Below are positions 13,309 to 25,094 of a stretch of 64,000 nucleotides of DNA, one piece after another. The DNA is from Geosiphon pyriformis (taxonomy: Eukaryota; Glomeromycota; Glomeromycetes; Archaeosporales; Geosiphonaceae), in assembly GCA_016748015.1 (NCBI GenBank), contig JAAOMT010000675.1, positions 489,341-553,340 of the forward strand. Direction: 5' to 3'. A model generated the notes under the pieces. That model saw only the letters and a program-made list of their open reading frames with translations. It did no database searches and had not been told where the DNA came from. Position numbers and translations under genes: made by a program. Each line of letters starts with the position of its first letter. Position 1 is the first letter of the stretch.

Positions 13309-15230
13309 TTGGAATTAATTTACAATCACTTATCAACAAAATCTGTCTTCAACTTCTACATTAATGAAAGAATCTCATATTTGTTAGAAATACCAGTAAA
13401 AACTAATTCAGCAAAAGGAAATTTTTACAACAAACTAATTCAAAACACCAGTCTATCAGCAAATTATAATTTCACAGCAATTTTCACTAAAATCAATAGA
13501 GAAATTAAACATCACACTCAACAAAAATATCTCATTACTTACACAATCAAAGATAAAAAAAAACTACAAACACCAGCAATAGCATCTTAGAAAATACAAC
13601 CACTTACTTAGAAGAAAACAAGAGTCAAATTATTAACTTATCCATTATACTACTACACACTCAGAAGTGCCATCAACATTTCATTAGCAGACACATCCAC
13701 ATCAAGCATGAAAACACCATTAGCATGAATACTATTTCAAAGTAAACAATTAAAAACCAACTTATTAGAAACCTATGGTAAATATTTTGAAGGATTTAAA
13801 TCATGATCACCAGCACCATCAAGATTTTGATCACTGCTACCTTCACCAGATTTTGGAACTGTGAGTTCTTGAGAAGTAACAGAATCAGAAAAAGAAGAAG
13901 ACAACAATCAGGAATTCAATTACCAAAACCTAATTATAAAAAACCCAGAAGTTGAAATCCCAAATATTCAAACTCCGGAAAATCAGAACAATCCAAATTC
14001 TAATATTATTAATCAGCAACACTTACCTCCAGTAATCGTGATCAATCAGCCATTAATTGAATTAATTGCTGAACCAATTCAACAGCCATAAATATTACTT
14101 TAACCACAATCACAACAACCACTTCAACAACTGCCACAACAAATGGCATATGTACTAATTGCCAAAATTGAAAAATTTACTGGCAAAAAAGATGACATAC
14201 AAATGTGGCTGAATGATGTGAAAAAAGTCATTGCAGCCAATGGATGAAACAATACCAGAGCACTCCAAGCCATCTTATATTTTCTCTAGAATATTGCTAA
14301 TTCATAATATCAAAGCTTGGCCAACAAATCTCAAGATTTCAATGCATTCAAACTTGAATTTCTACAATATTTTAGCAACAATAATAGTATTAATTGTTTA
14401 GTTAATACTTTCACCACTATTAAACAAGGAGACACCAAAGCAGTTACCACTTACTTGGGACACTTTCACAAGAATCTATGTCAAATTCAGGCAATACAAG
14501 CTAATTATTTTACCATGCCACAAATCTTGAATCAATTAATTAGAGGTCTGCACAGTAGTATTCTCCAATGCATACATTTATTACACCCAACAAATCTTTA
14601 AGCCACAGTCACAAATATCAGAGATTTGAAAGCTGCTAAACTTGAAGCCAGCCATGCCTTAACTGTAAATTTAGTAATGAATAGATCATCTGACCTGAAT
14701 TCCAAATTGAAGCAGTTTAGTGATTCAATTAATCAGAAACTAGAAGGCTACTTAGCTGACAATTGAGCAATTTATTAGTCTCCACAATAATGCAATAATT
14801 CAGGAAATGCAAATTACTTCCAAAATCAGTCGTACCCATTATTATTATCATTCAATCAGCCATGGCAGTAAAAGACACATATTTGCCATAACTGTAGTAA
14901 ACAAGGTCATCTCAGAGCTAATTGCAAGGCATATCACAATCAACCACAGTTAGAGAATCAATATCAAAACCCTGATTGCAGATTTCAAATTTTGAATCAC
15001 TATCCAAATCAAGATCACTATCAACCATATTACATTCAAGTAGCATAGCAACCCATCTACCAAACCCCAATTTATTAAATTCCAGCACCAGTTATTTACC
15101 AACCACAGCCACAAGTGATATATTAACCCCAACAAATTCAAACTCGTCACAAAATCCAACTCAGATGTTATCTGGAAACCAAAAACCGAAAATCATTTAG
15201 CAAAACTGGAGATTAGCAATGGTTGTTTAT
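13309..15230 (+). pseudogene. Element A gag, broken
   Basis: Gag-like region. The first part (13309-13587) is open and matches the N-terminal segment seen in elements D and E (YNHLSTKSVFNFYINERISYLL). The middle (about 14150-14760) matches the retrotransposon Gag core shared with C and B, with phrases such as FLQYFSNNNSIN and a typical AVTTYLGHFHKNL. A CCHC zinc knuckle (C-x2-C-x4-H-x4-C) lies at 14884-14925, in CHNCSKQGHLRANC. A Gln/Pro/Tyr-rich tail follows. Several stops interrupt it, including TGA and TAG where Trp or Gln is expected, so no full-length Gag can be made. Confidence 0.85.
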
Positions 15231-15319
15231 CAACCAATCCCCAGTTCATTCAACTATGCTTTAGGATTACATCCCAAAAATTCGGAAAATGGGTACAACC
15301 AAAATCCAAGTTCCCAAAA

Positions 15320-15900
15320 TTGAGTCTCCTGGTTACTTCAGAAAACACCTTGACTAATAACCTGGAAACTACCTCAAAGCAAATAATCAACAACAACATA
15401 CTTCCAGCTACCATTACTAATGACAAATCATTAGCAGTCATTTTTTCCTTTGAAATTGAGAGACCAACCAAAACTCTTTTCTTTAATGAAACTGCTCTTA
15501 ATATAAAACCTATTACTGTCATGTACACTAATGCCAAGATCAATGGGCAGGCCATCAAGCTAATCTTAGACAGTGGTTTAGTAGACAGCATCATTACACA
15601 ACAACTTATGGACCAATTAGGTCACTGAGTTGATTATGCTGTTAGTGCCAGAATTATTACTGCTAATAGAGCTACCAAAACTTCAATTGGCAAAATTGAC
15701 AATTTTCCTATCAAAGTCAATGGTATTATTGTATCAATCAAGGTTTTAGTCATAGAAGCCACCTAGTACTAAGCTTTTATTGGTAATAACTGGCTGTCTA
15801 AAACTAATGCCATGCTTGACTAGAACATCCAGGAGCTACAACTCAGTCAAAATAGGCAATATACTAGAGTACTAGCCACCTGTTAACACTTCAAGATCAC
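15320..15900 (+). pseudogene. Element A aspartic protease domain, broken
   Basis: Retropepsin-like segment. The active-site triad Asp-Ser-Gly is intact at 15569-15577 in the context LILDSGLVDSIIT. The flap-side phrase ALIGNNWLSK is recognisable near 15775-15800 after a stop. Same order relative to the zinc knuckle and Cys-rich module as in elements B and C. Confidence 0.8.
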
Positions 15901-15922
15901 TACAACCACACCACTAATTGAA

Positions 15923-16790
15923 TTGGAGAAAGAAAAAAAGAAATCTACCTGGGAAGCCTACCAAGTTTTATGGACTGACACCGACCACAATAAATTACCA
16001 TTAATACTGTTTTGGGATAACAAAGGGAAAGGAAAAGAAGAAAATAAGCCACAAGAAGATACTACCAACAAAATTACCAGTGGATGGGGAAGTTTCTATT
16101 CAACTAACACCAAATCAGAGCCACCCTATATCTCACTCAAGTGCAAGGACTGTAAGAAAAAGTTGTCCTTCATGGGAGCTTGAATTGCACCCAATAAAGA
16201 CTACTGGATGTAAACCCATTATTATTGTAAACCATACTACCATGAATGCTACAGCTACCCAAAATAATAAAACAAGTGAGACAATGAACTATGTTTTGCT
16301 TGTGGCAAACAACTGCTTAACAAAGGAATGTGGAACAATATTTCTGGTCAAGAAGAAACATGTGACGCATTGTGTCAATACACAATTCTTATTAGTGACT
16401 GGATAAGTCATAAAACACCTATTACAGCCACATAGCACCAAGTAATCTCTTGCTTGGACAGTTATCCACATGACAAAGATAAAATCTGGCAAATGGCCAA
16501 TGCCAAAATAGAAGGCACTTTGCCCAGCAAAATTCTGAAAATAAAAAACAACTCCTCAGAACCAGGTAATATTGTTCTTATACCCAACTCTGATATTTTT
16601 CTTGACATTGAAACTGGTCCAAAAGAGTTTTATAAATACTATCAGAATTTAGCACCCACAAAAAAAAAGCAGGAACAATGATTAGAAGAAATAAACACCT
16701 AATTATGTAATCACTGTTTGATTCTATGTGACTTTTAATATTGCAATAAATATGACTTTATTTACAATCCATTACCATGCATGATCTACA
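15923..16790 (+). pseudogene. Element A Cys-rich putative zinc module
   Basis: Between protease and dUTPase there is a run of CxxC pairs: KCKDCKKKLSF near 16140-16170, further pairs near 16290-16370 (broken by stops and a frame change), and LCNHCLILCDF near 16700-16735. The spacing and surrounding residues recur in elements B and C, so this is a conserved domain of the family. I do not recognise it. Metal binding is inferred only from the paired cysteines. Confidence 0.65.
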
Positions 16791-16989
16791 TGATCTCAGA
16801 AGAACATAAACCAATCAGCAACTGCATATTGAAATCAGAATTACAGTTCAATTCCAGTTCAAACTCTAACAATAATAACAACAAAAACAACAATTCCAGC
16901 TTTGTTCAAAATAACAATAAAAATAGCAATGATTCAAACTTTAATTCAAATCCAGAATAATATATCGCAATTCTTGATCTTACCAAGGA

Positions 16990-17440
16990 ACAAAAACTTA
17001 AATGGTTTAGCAATAACAATAAAGGTATTATGCCAGAACATGCACATAATACTAATATAGAGTTTGATTTGAGATATTCCAAAAAAGATGCCATCAAATT
17101 GGAACCACACTCACACACCTATATTGATCTGAAAATAGCATTGGAAATTCTGGCAACAACAATGGTTCAGTTAACATTTAGGAATAGTTTAGCAAAAAAA
17201 GAAATTAATATAAGAGAAGGAATAATTGATGCAGGATATGTAGGAAATATTATTGCTATGCTCCAAAATGATTTAAAAAAAACCTATATTATAGAGCCAA
17301 ACAAAAAGATAGCACAGACAATATTCCTGTTTCTGGTTAAGATAGCTCAGCTACTGTTAGTGGAAAACAGGAAAGAATTAGGAACAACAGCAAGAGGGAT
17401 AAGTGGATTTGGATCCATGGGTAGAATAGATGTAACAGTC
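16990..17440 (+). pseudogene. Element A dUTPase-like domain
   Basis: Trimeric dUTPase fold, which would hydrolyse dUTP to dUMP and so limit uracil in the cDNA. The motifs appear in order: motif 1 region HAHNTNIEFDLRY (decayed from the usual D-A-G-x-D-L), motif 2 RNSLAKKEI (an S-x-L-A form), motif 3 REGIIDAGYVGNI, which keeps the Asp and Tyr expected in the active site, a PNKKIAQTIFL motif 4, and a Gly-rich motif 5 RGISGFGSMGR. The stretch 17030-17518 is a single open frame. The same domain sits in the same place in elements B and C. Confidence 0.82.
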
Positions 17441-17827
17441 AATATGACAGAAGAAAGGATTGTTGACAAGAGAAAAATTATTTTTACCTGTCAACCAATC
17501 TCTATTTCATCATATGACTAGTATATAATAGCCATAGAAAAGAAAGTAAAGAATCAGATTCAAATATTTAAAGCAGAAGCCACAATCTGTGAATCAGGAA
17601 AAATTAGACTCACAAATCTTTATATATCAGCCAAAAGTCCAAAACACATCAAAATTCTCATACACAACACAACTAGAAATGTCATTGAAATACCAAAAAA
17701 AACCATCATAGGATATTTAAGCACTAAAGTTGAAGACCAACCACCAAACACCATTCCAGATTTTTTACAGCTTTGTGGATATGTAGATATCACATTACAA
17801 ACAATTTATAGATAGAATAAATGTTAT

Positions 17828-18800
17828 TTGTTCCAACCAGAACAATTAGAACAGATGAACTTGGAAAATCTAAACCCACTCCAATGTATGCAACTCAAGA
17901 TGCTACTCAACAACTTTACTGATATCTTTGCCAGTGAAGATAAATTTAGCAGAACTAATATTATCCAGCATCAGATTAAAACTGGTAATACAATGCCAAT
18001 TAAACAGCAAACATACAGAGTATTACCAGCCAGCCATAAAATCATCTGCCAGGAAATTAACAGAATGTTAAACAATAGGTTAATTCAACTATCAATGAGT
18101 CTGTGATTGTTACCAGTGGTACTTGTCCATAAGAAAAATGGGAAAATTTGCTTTTGTGTGGATTACAGAAAACTCAACAGTGTAACTTGTGGAGATAGCT
18201 ATCCAACTCCATGGATCTAAGAGCTATTCGATGCTTTTGGAGAGAACAAATGATTTTTAATACTGGATTTAGACAGTAATTATTAGCAAGTAGCCATGAA
18301 TTCAGCCAACAAAAAAAAAATTGTATTTACAACAAAAGAGAGAAATTTTGAATTCAAAATAATGCCATTTGGCTTAATGAATGCTTCAGTTATATTCCAA
18401 TGGCTAATAGAAATTGTTTACACTGAACTACTATGGAAATCAGTAGTTGTGTACTTAGATAACACCAATGTGTTCTCCAAGACATTTGATGATCATTTAC
18501 ACCATCTTCAACAAGTGTTTAAAAGATTAAAAAGAGCTGGATTAAAGTTAAATATGACCAAGTGCTTCTTTAAGAAAACTGAACTCAAGTTTTTGGAACA
18601 TGTTATGAGCAAAAACGGCATTAAAACAGATTCAGACAAGATTAAAATTGTCAAAAACTTTCTAGTACCAAATAATCTTACAGAACTAAGAGCATTCTTA
18701 GAATTTACAGAGTATTATTACTGCTTTATCCAGAACTTTTCAAAAATAGCTCAACTATTCTACCAGCTTCAAGCCAAAAATGTGAAGTACAAATAGACTA
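17828..18800 (+). pseudogene. Element A reverse transcriptase, inactive
   Basis: Ty3/gypsy reverse transcriptase. Landmarks include IKQQTYRVLPASH, a [11 protein letters not shown] fingers/palm segment, MPFGLMNAS, and the catalytic site, which reads YLDN instead of the expected YLDD (one G-to-A change). TGA and TAG replace Trp codons at positions where elements B or C keep Trp, for example before FLILDLDS and in the YWQV motif. Two open stretches (17828-18103 and 18296-18793) cover most of the domain. Confidence 0.9.
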
Positions 18801-18826
18801 GAAAGCAATAAGAAGCTTTTGACATT

Positions 18827-19250
18827 TTGAGAAGAAAACTCATTCAAGCTTCAGTATTAATCTATCCAGATCACAGCAAACCATTCATCATTACCACAGA
18901 TGCATCAGATCAAGCATTGGGAGCAGTACTATCACAAAAAAGACTGGATGGAAAAGAACATCCAGTAGCTTATGTTAGCCAAAGCTTAAGCCCAACAGAA
19001 AGAAATTATAGAACACCAATACTGGAACACTTAGTTATTTATTGGGCAGTTATAAAATGGAAAGAATACTTAAGCCAGAAATTTGATATATATACTGATC
19101 ACAAAGAATTGACATCAATCCAAAAATAAGAATTTGGAGATAACTGTCATGTCAAATGAAAAATAGAACTTTTACCATTCAAATATACAGTACATTATAA
19201 AAGGGGAAAAAAAATGGAAATGCTGACAGTTTGTCATAAATGAAACAAAT
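18827..19250 (+). pseudogene. Element A RNase H domain, broken
   Basis: Directly follows the reverse transcriptase. Shows ITTDASDQALGAVLSQ, the conserved HPVAYVSQSLSPTERNY segment and YTDHKELTS typical of Ty3/gypsy RNase H. It breaks with a stop at 19129 and a frame change in a run of A near 19203-19215. Confidence 0.88.
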
Positions 19251-19489
19251 CTAAGAACATTTCAATCCAAAAATATAACAAAAGATGAATACACAAAAAT
19301 ATCAACAACTTTAACATTTTATAAATACTCAACAGTTCAAGGAGAAATTATCTCCAAAAGAACGAACTTATATCAAACAATAGTCCAAATATTTTATCAA
19401 TCACCAAAATATACTTTATCGGAAAAACAGAAAAAATCTTAAACAACCAACCAGAGTAATCACAGAACCAGAAAAGGAAACAATACTAT

Positions 19490-20540
19490 TTAATATATAA
19501 AGAAGTAATCATAGAAAGAACCAGAAATAGATATTATTGGCCATCCATATATCCAGATATCATCCAATATGTTCAAAATTGTGATGCTTGTTAGAGAAAA
19601 GAAGGAACAAAATCCAGTGAGCCATTAAGACCAATCAAAGTAGGACAACTGTTTAATTGTATTGAAATTGACTTAGTTGGATCATTAACAATCACCAGCA
19701 AAGACAACAGATATATTGTAGTAGCCATAAATTATCTTACTAAATGGCCAGAAGCAAAAGCAATTCAAAGAGCAAATGCAGAATCCATTGCCAAATTTGT
19801 CCATCAAGATCTGATTTGTTAACACAGATATTCAAAAGAATTATTATGTAATCAAAGAACTTACTTTGTGAATAGAACATTAACAGAACTAAGTCAAAAA
19901 TTCAGAATAAAAAGACTATTATCATTACTATATTACCCACAAACCAATAGATTAGTCAAAAGATTCAATAAAACATTGTGCAAAGTGATAGCCAAAATCA
20001 GCCAAAAAAACCAGAACAAATGTGATTTATTCATACCATCAGTATTATTTGCTTATTAGACAATAAAACAAGATACTACACAAGCAACACCATATGAATT
20101 AGTATATGGTAGAACAGCAATATTACCAGTTGAGATAAAGGTTAATATATATCTAATAGAACCAATAACAGAAAATAATTTCCAAGAAACATTGCTGAGA
20201 AGAACATATGACTTAATGGAAATACTAAAAAACAAATAGCAAAGAGCAGCTGATAACATCCAAAAATTACAAAAAAAACAAAAAAAAAGATATAATAACC
20301 AACTATTAGATAAACCAGTCAAATTTAGAATTGGAGACAAAGTACTGTTATATCATACCAAAGTAGAAAAACAATGAAATAAAAAGTTTAATCCAAAATG
20401 GAATGGACCATTTCACATACATGAAATTTTGGAAAACAGATCTTACAAGTTACAATTAGAAAACAGAATTCTGAAAAAAACAACACATAGAAATCATTTA
20501 AAAATTTATCAAACAACACAAAGATCGACATCATTAGTAC
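19490..20540 (+). pseudogene. Element A integrase, broken
   Basis: Integrase with a zinc-binding half (QNCDAC near 19575), a catalytic core starting IEIDLVGSLTI and a C-terminal part including YELVYGRTAILP and WNGPFHIHEIL. The expected Glu in the NGLVERFN-type motif reads Lys (NRLVKRFN), as it does in element C. Stops near 19591, 19820 and 20057 prevent expression. No chromodomain was recognised. Confidence 0.85.
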
Positions 20541-20631
20541 TATAACTAGAAACACAAATTCTATTAATCAGACCAAAAGATATATTATAAAATATAGAAC
20601 TAATCATAATTATCAAAACATAGCTATACAC

Positions 20632-21460
20632 ATGCCAAAATTTAAATACTATATGTATATAAGCCTTGAGACTGCAAAAAAAAGAATGATAAAAATTTCA
20701 AACATGAACCTTTCAAACAAAATTTTAAAATTATCTAAACAATTATTTGATGAAATTCAAAAATCTACATCTCAAATAGAAATTATAATTGATAAAAAAA
20801 AGATAAGATATAGAGATAAGAGGAAGAAAAGAATAAGTAAGAGTTTAACTAAAACTAATCATTCTCATTTCTGCTCTCCATCCAGAAAGAAAATTTTACA
20901 AAAAAAAATTAAATATATTTTTTGGACGGGATGTAAAAAAAAAGGAAAGGAAAAAGAAGAAAGAGTGGAAAAATTAGATAGAAGACAAAAAAACAATTAT
21001 ATACATATTTGGCTTTTAAGCTAGAAAAAATGAAAAAATCTTTAACTTGTGAGACCAAACTTCCCGAAACAGGGGAGTAGACACCAAACAATGTCCAGAA
21101 GTAGAAAAAAAGACTCCTTCCAACATATTGGTTTTACAAAATTAGAAAACAACTAGACTTTAAAAATTCATACAGAGACTACAACCAAAAAACTTTCAAC
21201 AAATAGAAAAATTTGTAGAAAAGAGCAACTTAACATTACACTACAAAGCAGCATGTTGATTATATATCACTTTCTGACATTGTTCAAACATACTATTGAA
21301 TGAATTGTTGAAAAAGATAACAGTCAACAACATAAGACAAATAACCAATTAACAGTTCAAAAATCTACAAAAAACTATAATTGACATAACCATCGAATAT
21401 TACACAAACAAAGTTCTATTAACAGACATAACCAATTTCGCAGGAGCTCAATATTAAAAA
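20632..21460 (+). pseudogene. Element A 3' ORF between integrase and LTR, function unknown
   Basis: Open from 20632 to 21021, then broken. The beginning, MNLSNKILKLSKQLFDEIQK, and a Lys-rich middle are matched in element C. The later part, read through stops, gives phrases (VEKSNLTLHYKAA, YYTNKVLLTDITNFAGAQY) that align with element C and more loosely with element B. Its presence in three diverged copies argues for a real, selected extra protein of roughly 250-280 residues. No known domain was recognised. It occupies the place where env-like or accessory genes occur in some retroelements, but no membrane segment is evident. Confidence 0.6.
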
Positions 21461-21472
21461 AAAAAGAGATAA
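21455..21472 (+). promoter_or_regulatory. Putative polypurine tract, element A
   Basis: An A/G-only stretch, ATTAAAAAAAAAAGAGATAA in context, directly precedes the 3' LTR, the expected place of the plus-strand primer. Confidence 0.5.
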
Positions 21473-22425
21473 TGTTATTTGAAGAAAGAAAGCTTATCAA
21501 AGAAAAAAGAAAAAACATGACTTAAAGAAAAACATAACAAAACATAAAGAGACACAGAATAATACACAATAACATTGAATAATACATTATAACATAAGAT
21601 AACATATTATAATGCAGGATAACACAGAATAACTCATTATAATATAGGATAATATGTTATAATACAAGATAACATGGAATAATGTGTAATAATATCAAAT
21701 AACGTGTTATAACATAGAATAATTAGTTATAATGTAAAAAAACAAAGTGATAGTTAGCAAGAACAGACAATCCAAAGCAATCCTGTAAAACTAAAAAATA
21801 TATATATATAACAGTAGTATTAGAAACAGAAAAAGAGAAATTTCCAGACAGAAATTCATCAGTCATTATTCTTTAATTAGAAACCATTACATTCTAAAAA
21901 TTAATAAAATATACTTATCCAAACATCTCAAATCTAATTATTTGCTATTAATTCTAAATGTTAATAATAATTAATATTTAAATTATATGGGAACAATAGT
22001 TTTTAATTATGGCTATTGATGAGATACTGACTTGTATTTGCTTTGGCTTATTTCTTTATTTTCTTTATCTTTTTATTTTCTTGCTTTATTTTTGTTGTGT
22101 ATACTAATTGATTAAAGATTAAGTGCTAAGTATTAACATTAAGGATTGTCTGGTAAAAGGCCCCTGCGAGTGAGTAAAATGCATAAGAATTACAGATTGC
22201 TTACCAGAGGAGTGCTGACCACTAAACTGAGAAAAAAATTGATGAAATTGTAATTCCAGGAAGCTACGAATAAAATAACATAGGAGTCTCTGTCTATTAT
22301 ACAAAGAACTCCAATCAAAACCTTCAGATTAAAATACTTTCAAACATTACCAGTTAATTAGGCTATTGAGCACCAAGTTATGAGTTTGTTATTTGATTTG
22401 AAACCCCAAATAATTACTTATAACA
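21473..22425 (+). repeat. Element A 3' LTR
   Basis: Pair of 12219-13170; starts TGTTATTTG and ends TTACTTATAACA. It has lost most CG dinucleotides that its partner keeps, consistent with deamination of methylated cytosines. It abuts minus-strand gag of element D. Confidence 0.92.
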
Positions 22426-23953
22426 CCATTTATTACTAGATTAACAGCTTGAGCATGATTAGCTTTAAGTTCAGCAGATTCAAAATCTCTGGCGTAGATA
22501 ACTGCTGCTTGAAGATTGACTAAATGTAATGGGCATATGTATTAGAGAATATTACTGTATAGACTGTAAATAAACTGGTTTAAAATTTGTGGCTCTGTAA
22601 AATAATTAGCATTAATTGCTTGGATCTGGTGCAGATTTCTGTGGAAGCATCCTAAATAAGTAGTAACTGCTTCAGTTTTTCCTTGCTTAATGATGGTAAA
22701 GGTATTGACTAAGTAATTAATACTATTATTATTGCTAAAATATTTCAAGAACTCCATTTTAAATGCATTGAAAGTGATAGGTTTGTTGATTAAGCTTTGA
22801 TACCATGAATTGGAAGTATCTTGCAAAAAGTATGGAATGGCCTGTAAGACTCTGACATCATTTTAATTGTTAACAGTAATTGCTTTGATGACATTATTGA
22901 GCCAAACTTGGGCATTATCTTTTTTGCCAGTAAATTTTTTTAATTTGGTAATAGAAGCATATGTTATTAGTACTATGACTTGTTGTTGTTGTTGTGGTGA
23001 TTGTTGAAGTGGTTGTTGTGGTTGTTGTTGAGAGAGTATTGGCTGCTATAGTGGTTCAGCAATTAGCTCAATGAGTAGTTAATTAATTATAATTACTAGA
23101 GATAAGTGTTAATTAATAATATCAGGATTGAAATTGTTCTGATTTTGCTGAGTTTGAATATTCAAAGTTTTAATTTCTGGATTTTTTACAATTGGGTTTT
23201 GATAATTGAATTTCTGGTTGTTGTTTTCCTCTTTTTCTGATTTCATTACTTTCCAAAAACTCATGATTCCAAAATCTGGTGGAGATGGCAGTAATTGATA
23301 TTTTAATGGTGTCAGTAATCATAATTTAAATTTCTCAAAATATTTGCTATAGGTTCCTAATAAGTCAGCTTTTAATTGTTTACTTTAAAATGATATTTAT
23401 GCCAATAGTGTTTTTATATTTAATGTGAATGTACCTGTTAATGAAATGTTGATAATGCTTTTAGGTGTATAGTAATATAATGAATGGGTTGGTAATTTGA
23501 CTCTTGTTTTCTTCCAAATAGGTGGTTGTATTTTCTGAGGTGTTATTGCTGGTGTTTATAGTTTTCTTTTACCTTTGGTTGTGTAAATAATAAGATATTT
23601 TTGTTGAGTGTGATGTTTAATTTCTCTATTGATTTCAATTATGATTGTTGTAAAATTATAATTTGCTAATAAACTGGTGTTTTAAATTAATTTGTTGTAA
23701 AAATTTCTTTTTGCTAAATCAGTTTCTACTAGTACTCCTAGCAAATATGAAATTTTCTCATTGACATAGAAATTGAAAGTAGACTTTGCTAATAGGTGAT
23801 TGTTAATTAATCCCAATTGTTGACAATAATGCTAAAATAAGGATTTGGTGAATCCTAAATAGTTTGTTCCTATTCTTTCTGATTCTGCCACTTTTGGATA
23901 GTTGTTGTTAATGCTGGTTCTTTGTAGGATTATACTTTACAGAAAGCACTAAA
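22426..23953 (-). pseudogene. Element D truncated gag (minus strand)
   Basis: Minus-strand gag of the A-type family, running from the LTR at 23954 leftwards. It shows the N-terminal segment, the core phrase FLKYFSNNNSIN (22542-22826 is open), and stops abruptly at 22426 in the segment equivalent to EASHALTVNLV of element A, just before the zinc knuckle. A primer-binding-like TTTAGTGCTTTCTGTAAAG follows the LTR at about 23936-23953. The rest of the element is not found to the left of element A. Confidence 0.82.
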
Positions 23954-24795
23954 TGTTACAAGTAATTATTTGGAGTCTTAAATCAAATAACAAACCTGTA
24001 ACTTGGTGCTAATTTATTTGATGAGGTTGGTAATATCTGTAGGTTGTTTGTATTTGAAGGTTTTGGTTGAGTTCTTTGTATAATAAACAGAGATTTAATA
24101 GTTGGTTTTAGTAGTCTCTTAGAATTACAATTCTGTCAAATTTCTTTTTTTAACATAATAGTCAGTAATTCTTTTAGTAAGCTATTCTTAAATTTATGAG
24201 TTCTCTACCTTTGTTTCACGGATCTTTTACCAATTTCTATGACATTTGTAACTTAGCACTTTTAATTTTTAATCAATTAGTAAAACAAACAAAAAAATAA
24301 AAAATAAAAAATAAAGAAATCAAGCAATTAAGCCAAGGCAATTAAGTTAATATCTCATCAATAGCCATAATCAAAAGCTATTGTTCTAGCATGATTAAGT
24401 ATTGGCAGCTATTAACATAAAGTGTTAATAGTAAAAAGTGGATTGAAATAGCAAATAATTATTTATTAATATTTGTGAATTAGAAAGTTGCTTAGATAAA
24501 ATCTAAACTAAAAGGTTTTTTTTTCTGCTTCTAATGCTACTGTTATATATACATTATTGAGATTCTTCAATTCCTTAATTTTTTACACCAAGAATCTTGG
24601 AATTCTTGAAATCCTGCAATTCTTATAAGAAGAATCCTGGAATTTTGGAATCCTGCAATTTCTTATATGAGAATTCTGTAATTCCTAAAATCTTGCAATT
24701 CTTCTGAGAGGAATTCTAGAATTTCACATTTACTATAGCTATTTCTGATTGGCTAATTTATATGCTAGTATACTTTCTATATTCTATAAGTAACA
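23954..24795 (-). repeat. Element D 5' LTR (minus orientation)
   Basis: 842 bp from TGTTACAAG to AAGTAACA on the plus strand. Orientation is inferred from the adjoining minus-strand gag and the motif CCAAATAATTACTTGTAACA-like end shared with other copies. It holds imperfect GAATCCTGGAATT/CCTGCAATTC repeats at about 24575-24735. Same family as 41719-42602, 43262-44078 and 46145-46994. Confidence 0.85.
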
Positions 24796-25094
24796 ATAGA
24801 AACTAAGTTGTGATCAAGTATCAAATTATAGATTTTTAATAAGTTTAAGGGTGTATATATCTTTATGTCTGAATTGAAAAAGAATTTTCTTGGTGCTGAG
24901 ATAGCTATTATTATGAACAATTCTTTGGCTCATTATGTTTCTAAGATGGAAGAGATTTCTGGTCAAGTTATTTAGGTATAGCTTTTATTTAAAGGCAAGC
25001 TCTCAGTTATGGTTCTGAATTTGTATGCTGGTGCTTCATTTGAAGTTAGATTTGGACAGGCTTTGGCAGTAAACTCTCTCATTACTAAGGCTGT
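24796..25094 (+). pseudogene. LINE endonuclease fragment
   Basis: Read through one or two stops, about 24865-25094 gives LGAEIAIIMNNSLAHYVSKM, then LFKGKLSVMVLNLYAGAS and RFGQALAVNSLITKAV. This is the exonuclease-endonuclease-phosphatase type domain of a non-LTR retrotransposon. It ends exactly where a TGTTAC start of the probable element B LTR appears, so it may be the target into which element B inserted. Its reverse transcriptase is absent. Confidence 0.7.

Larger units (their letters stand above)
12219..22425 (+). mobile_element. Element A: Ty3/gypsy LTR retrotransposon with dUTPase domain, inactive
   Basis: About 10.2 kb element bounded by two closely similar LTRs of 952 and 953 bp, each starting TGTTA and ending TAACA. 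The internal order on the plus strand is Gag with zinc knuckle, protease, Cys-rich module, dUTPase, reverse transcriptase, RNase H, integrase and a further 3' ORF. Reverse transcriptase before integrase places it in Ty3/gypsy. Dozens of in-frame stops, many at positions where the family has Trp or Gln, show it is dead. The flanks (ATGG on the left, CCAT on the right) do not form a direct target duplication, so one side has probably rearranged. The right side abuts the truncated gag of element D. Confidence 0.9.

Noticed and set aside
20632-21021. The Lys-rich 130-codon frame as a host gene
   Set aside because: It lies inside element A and is collinear with the same segment in element C, so it belongs to the element's 3' ORF.
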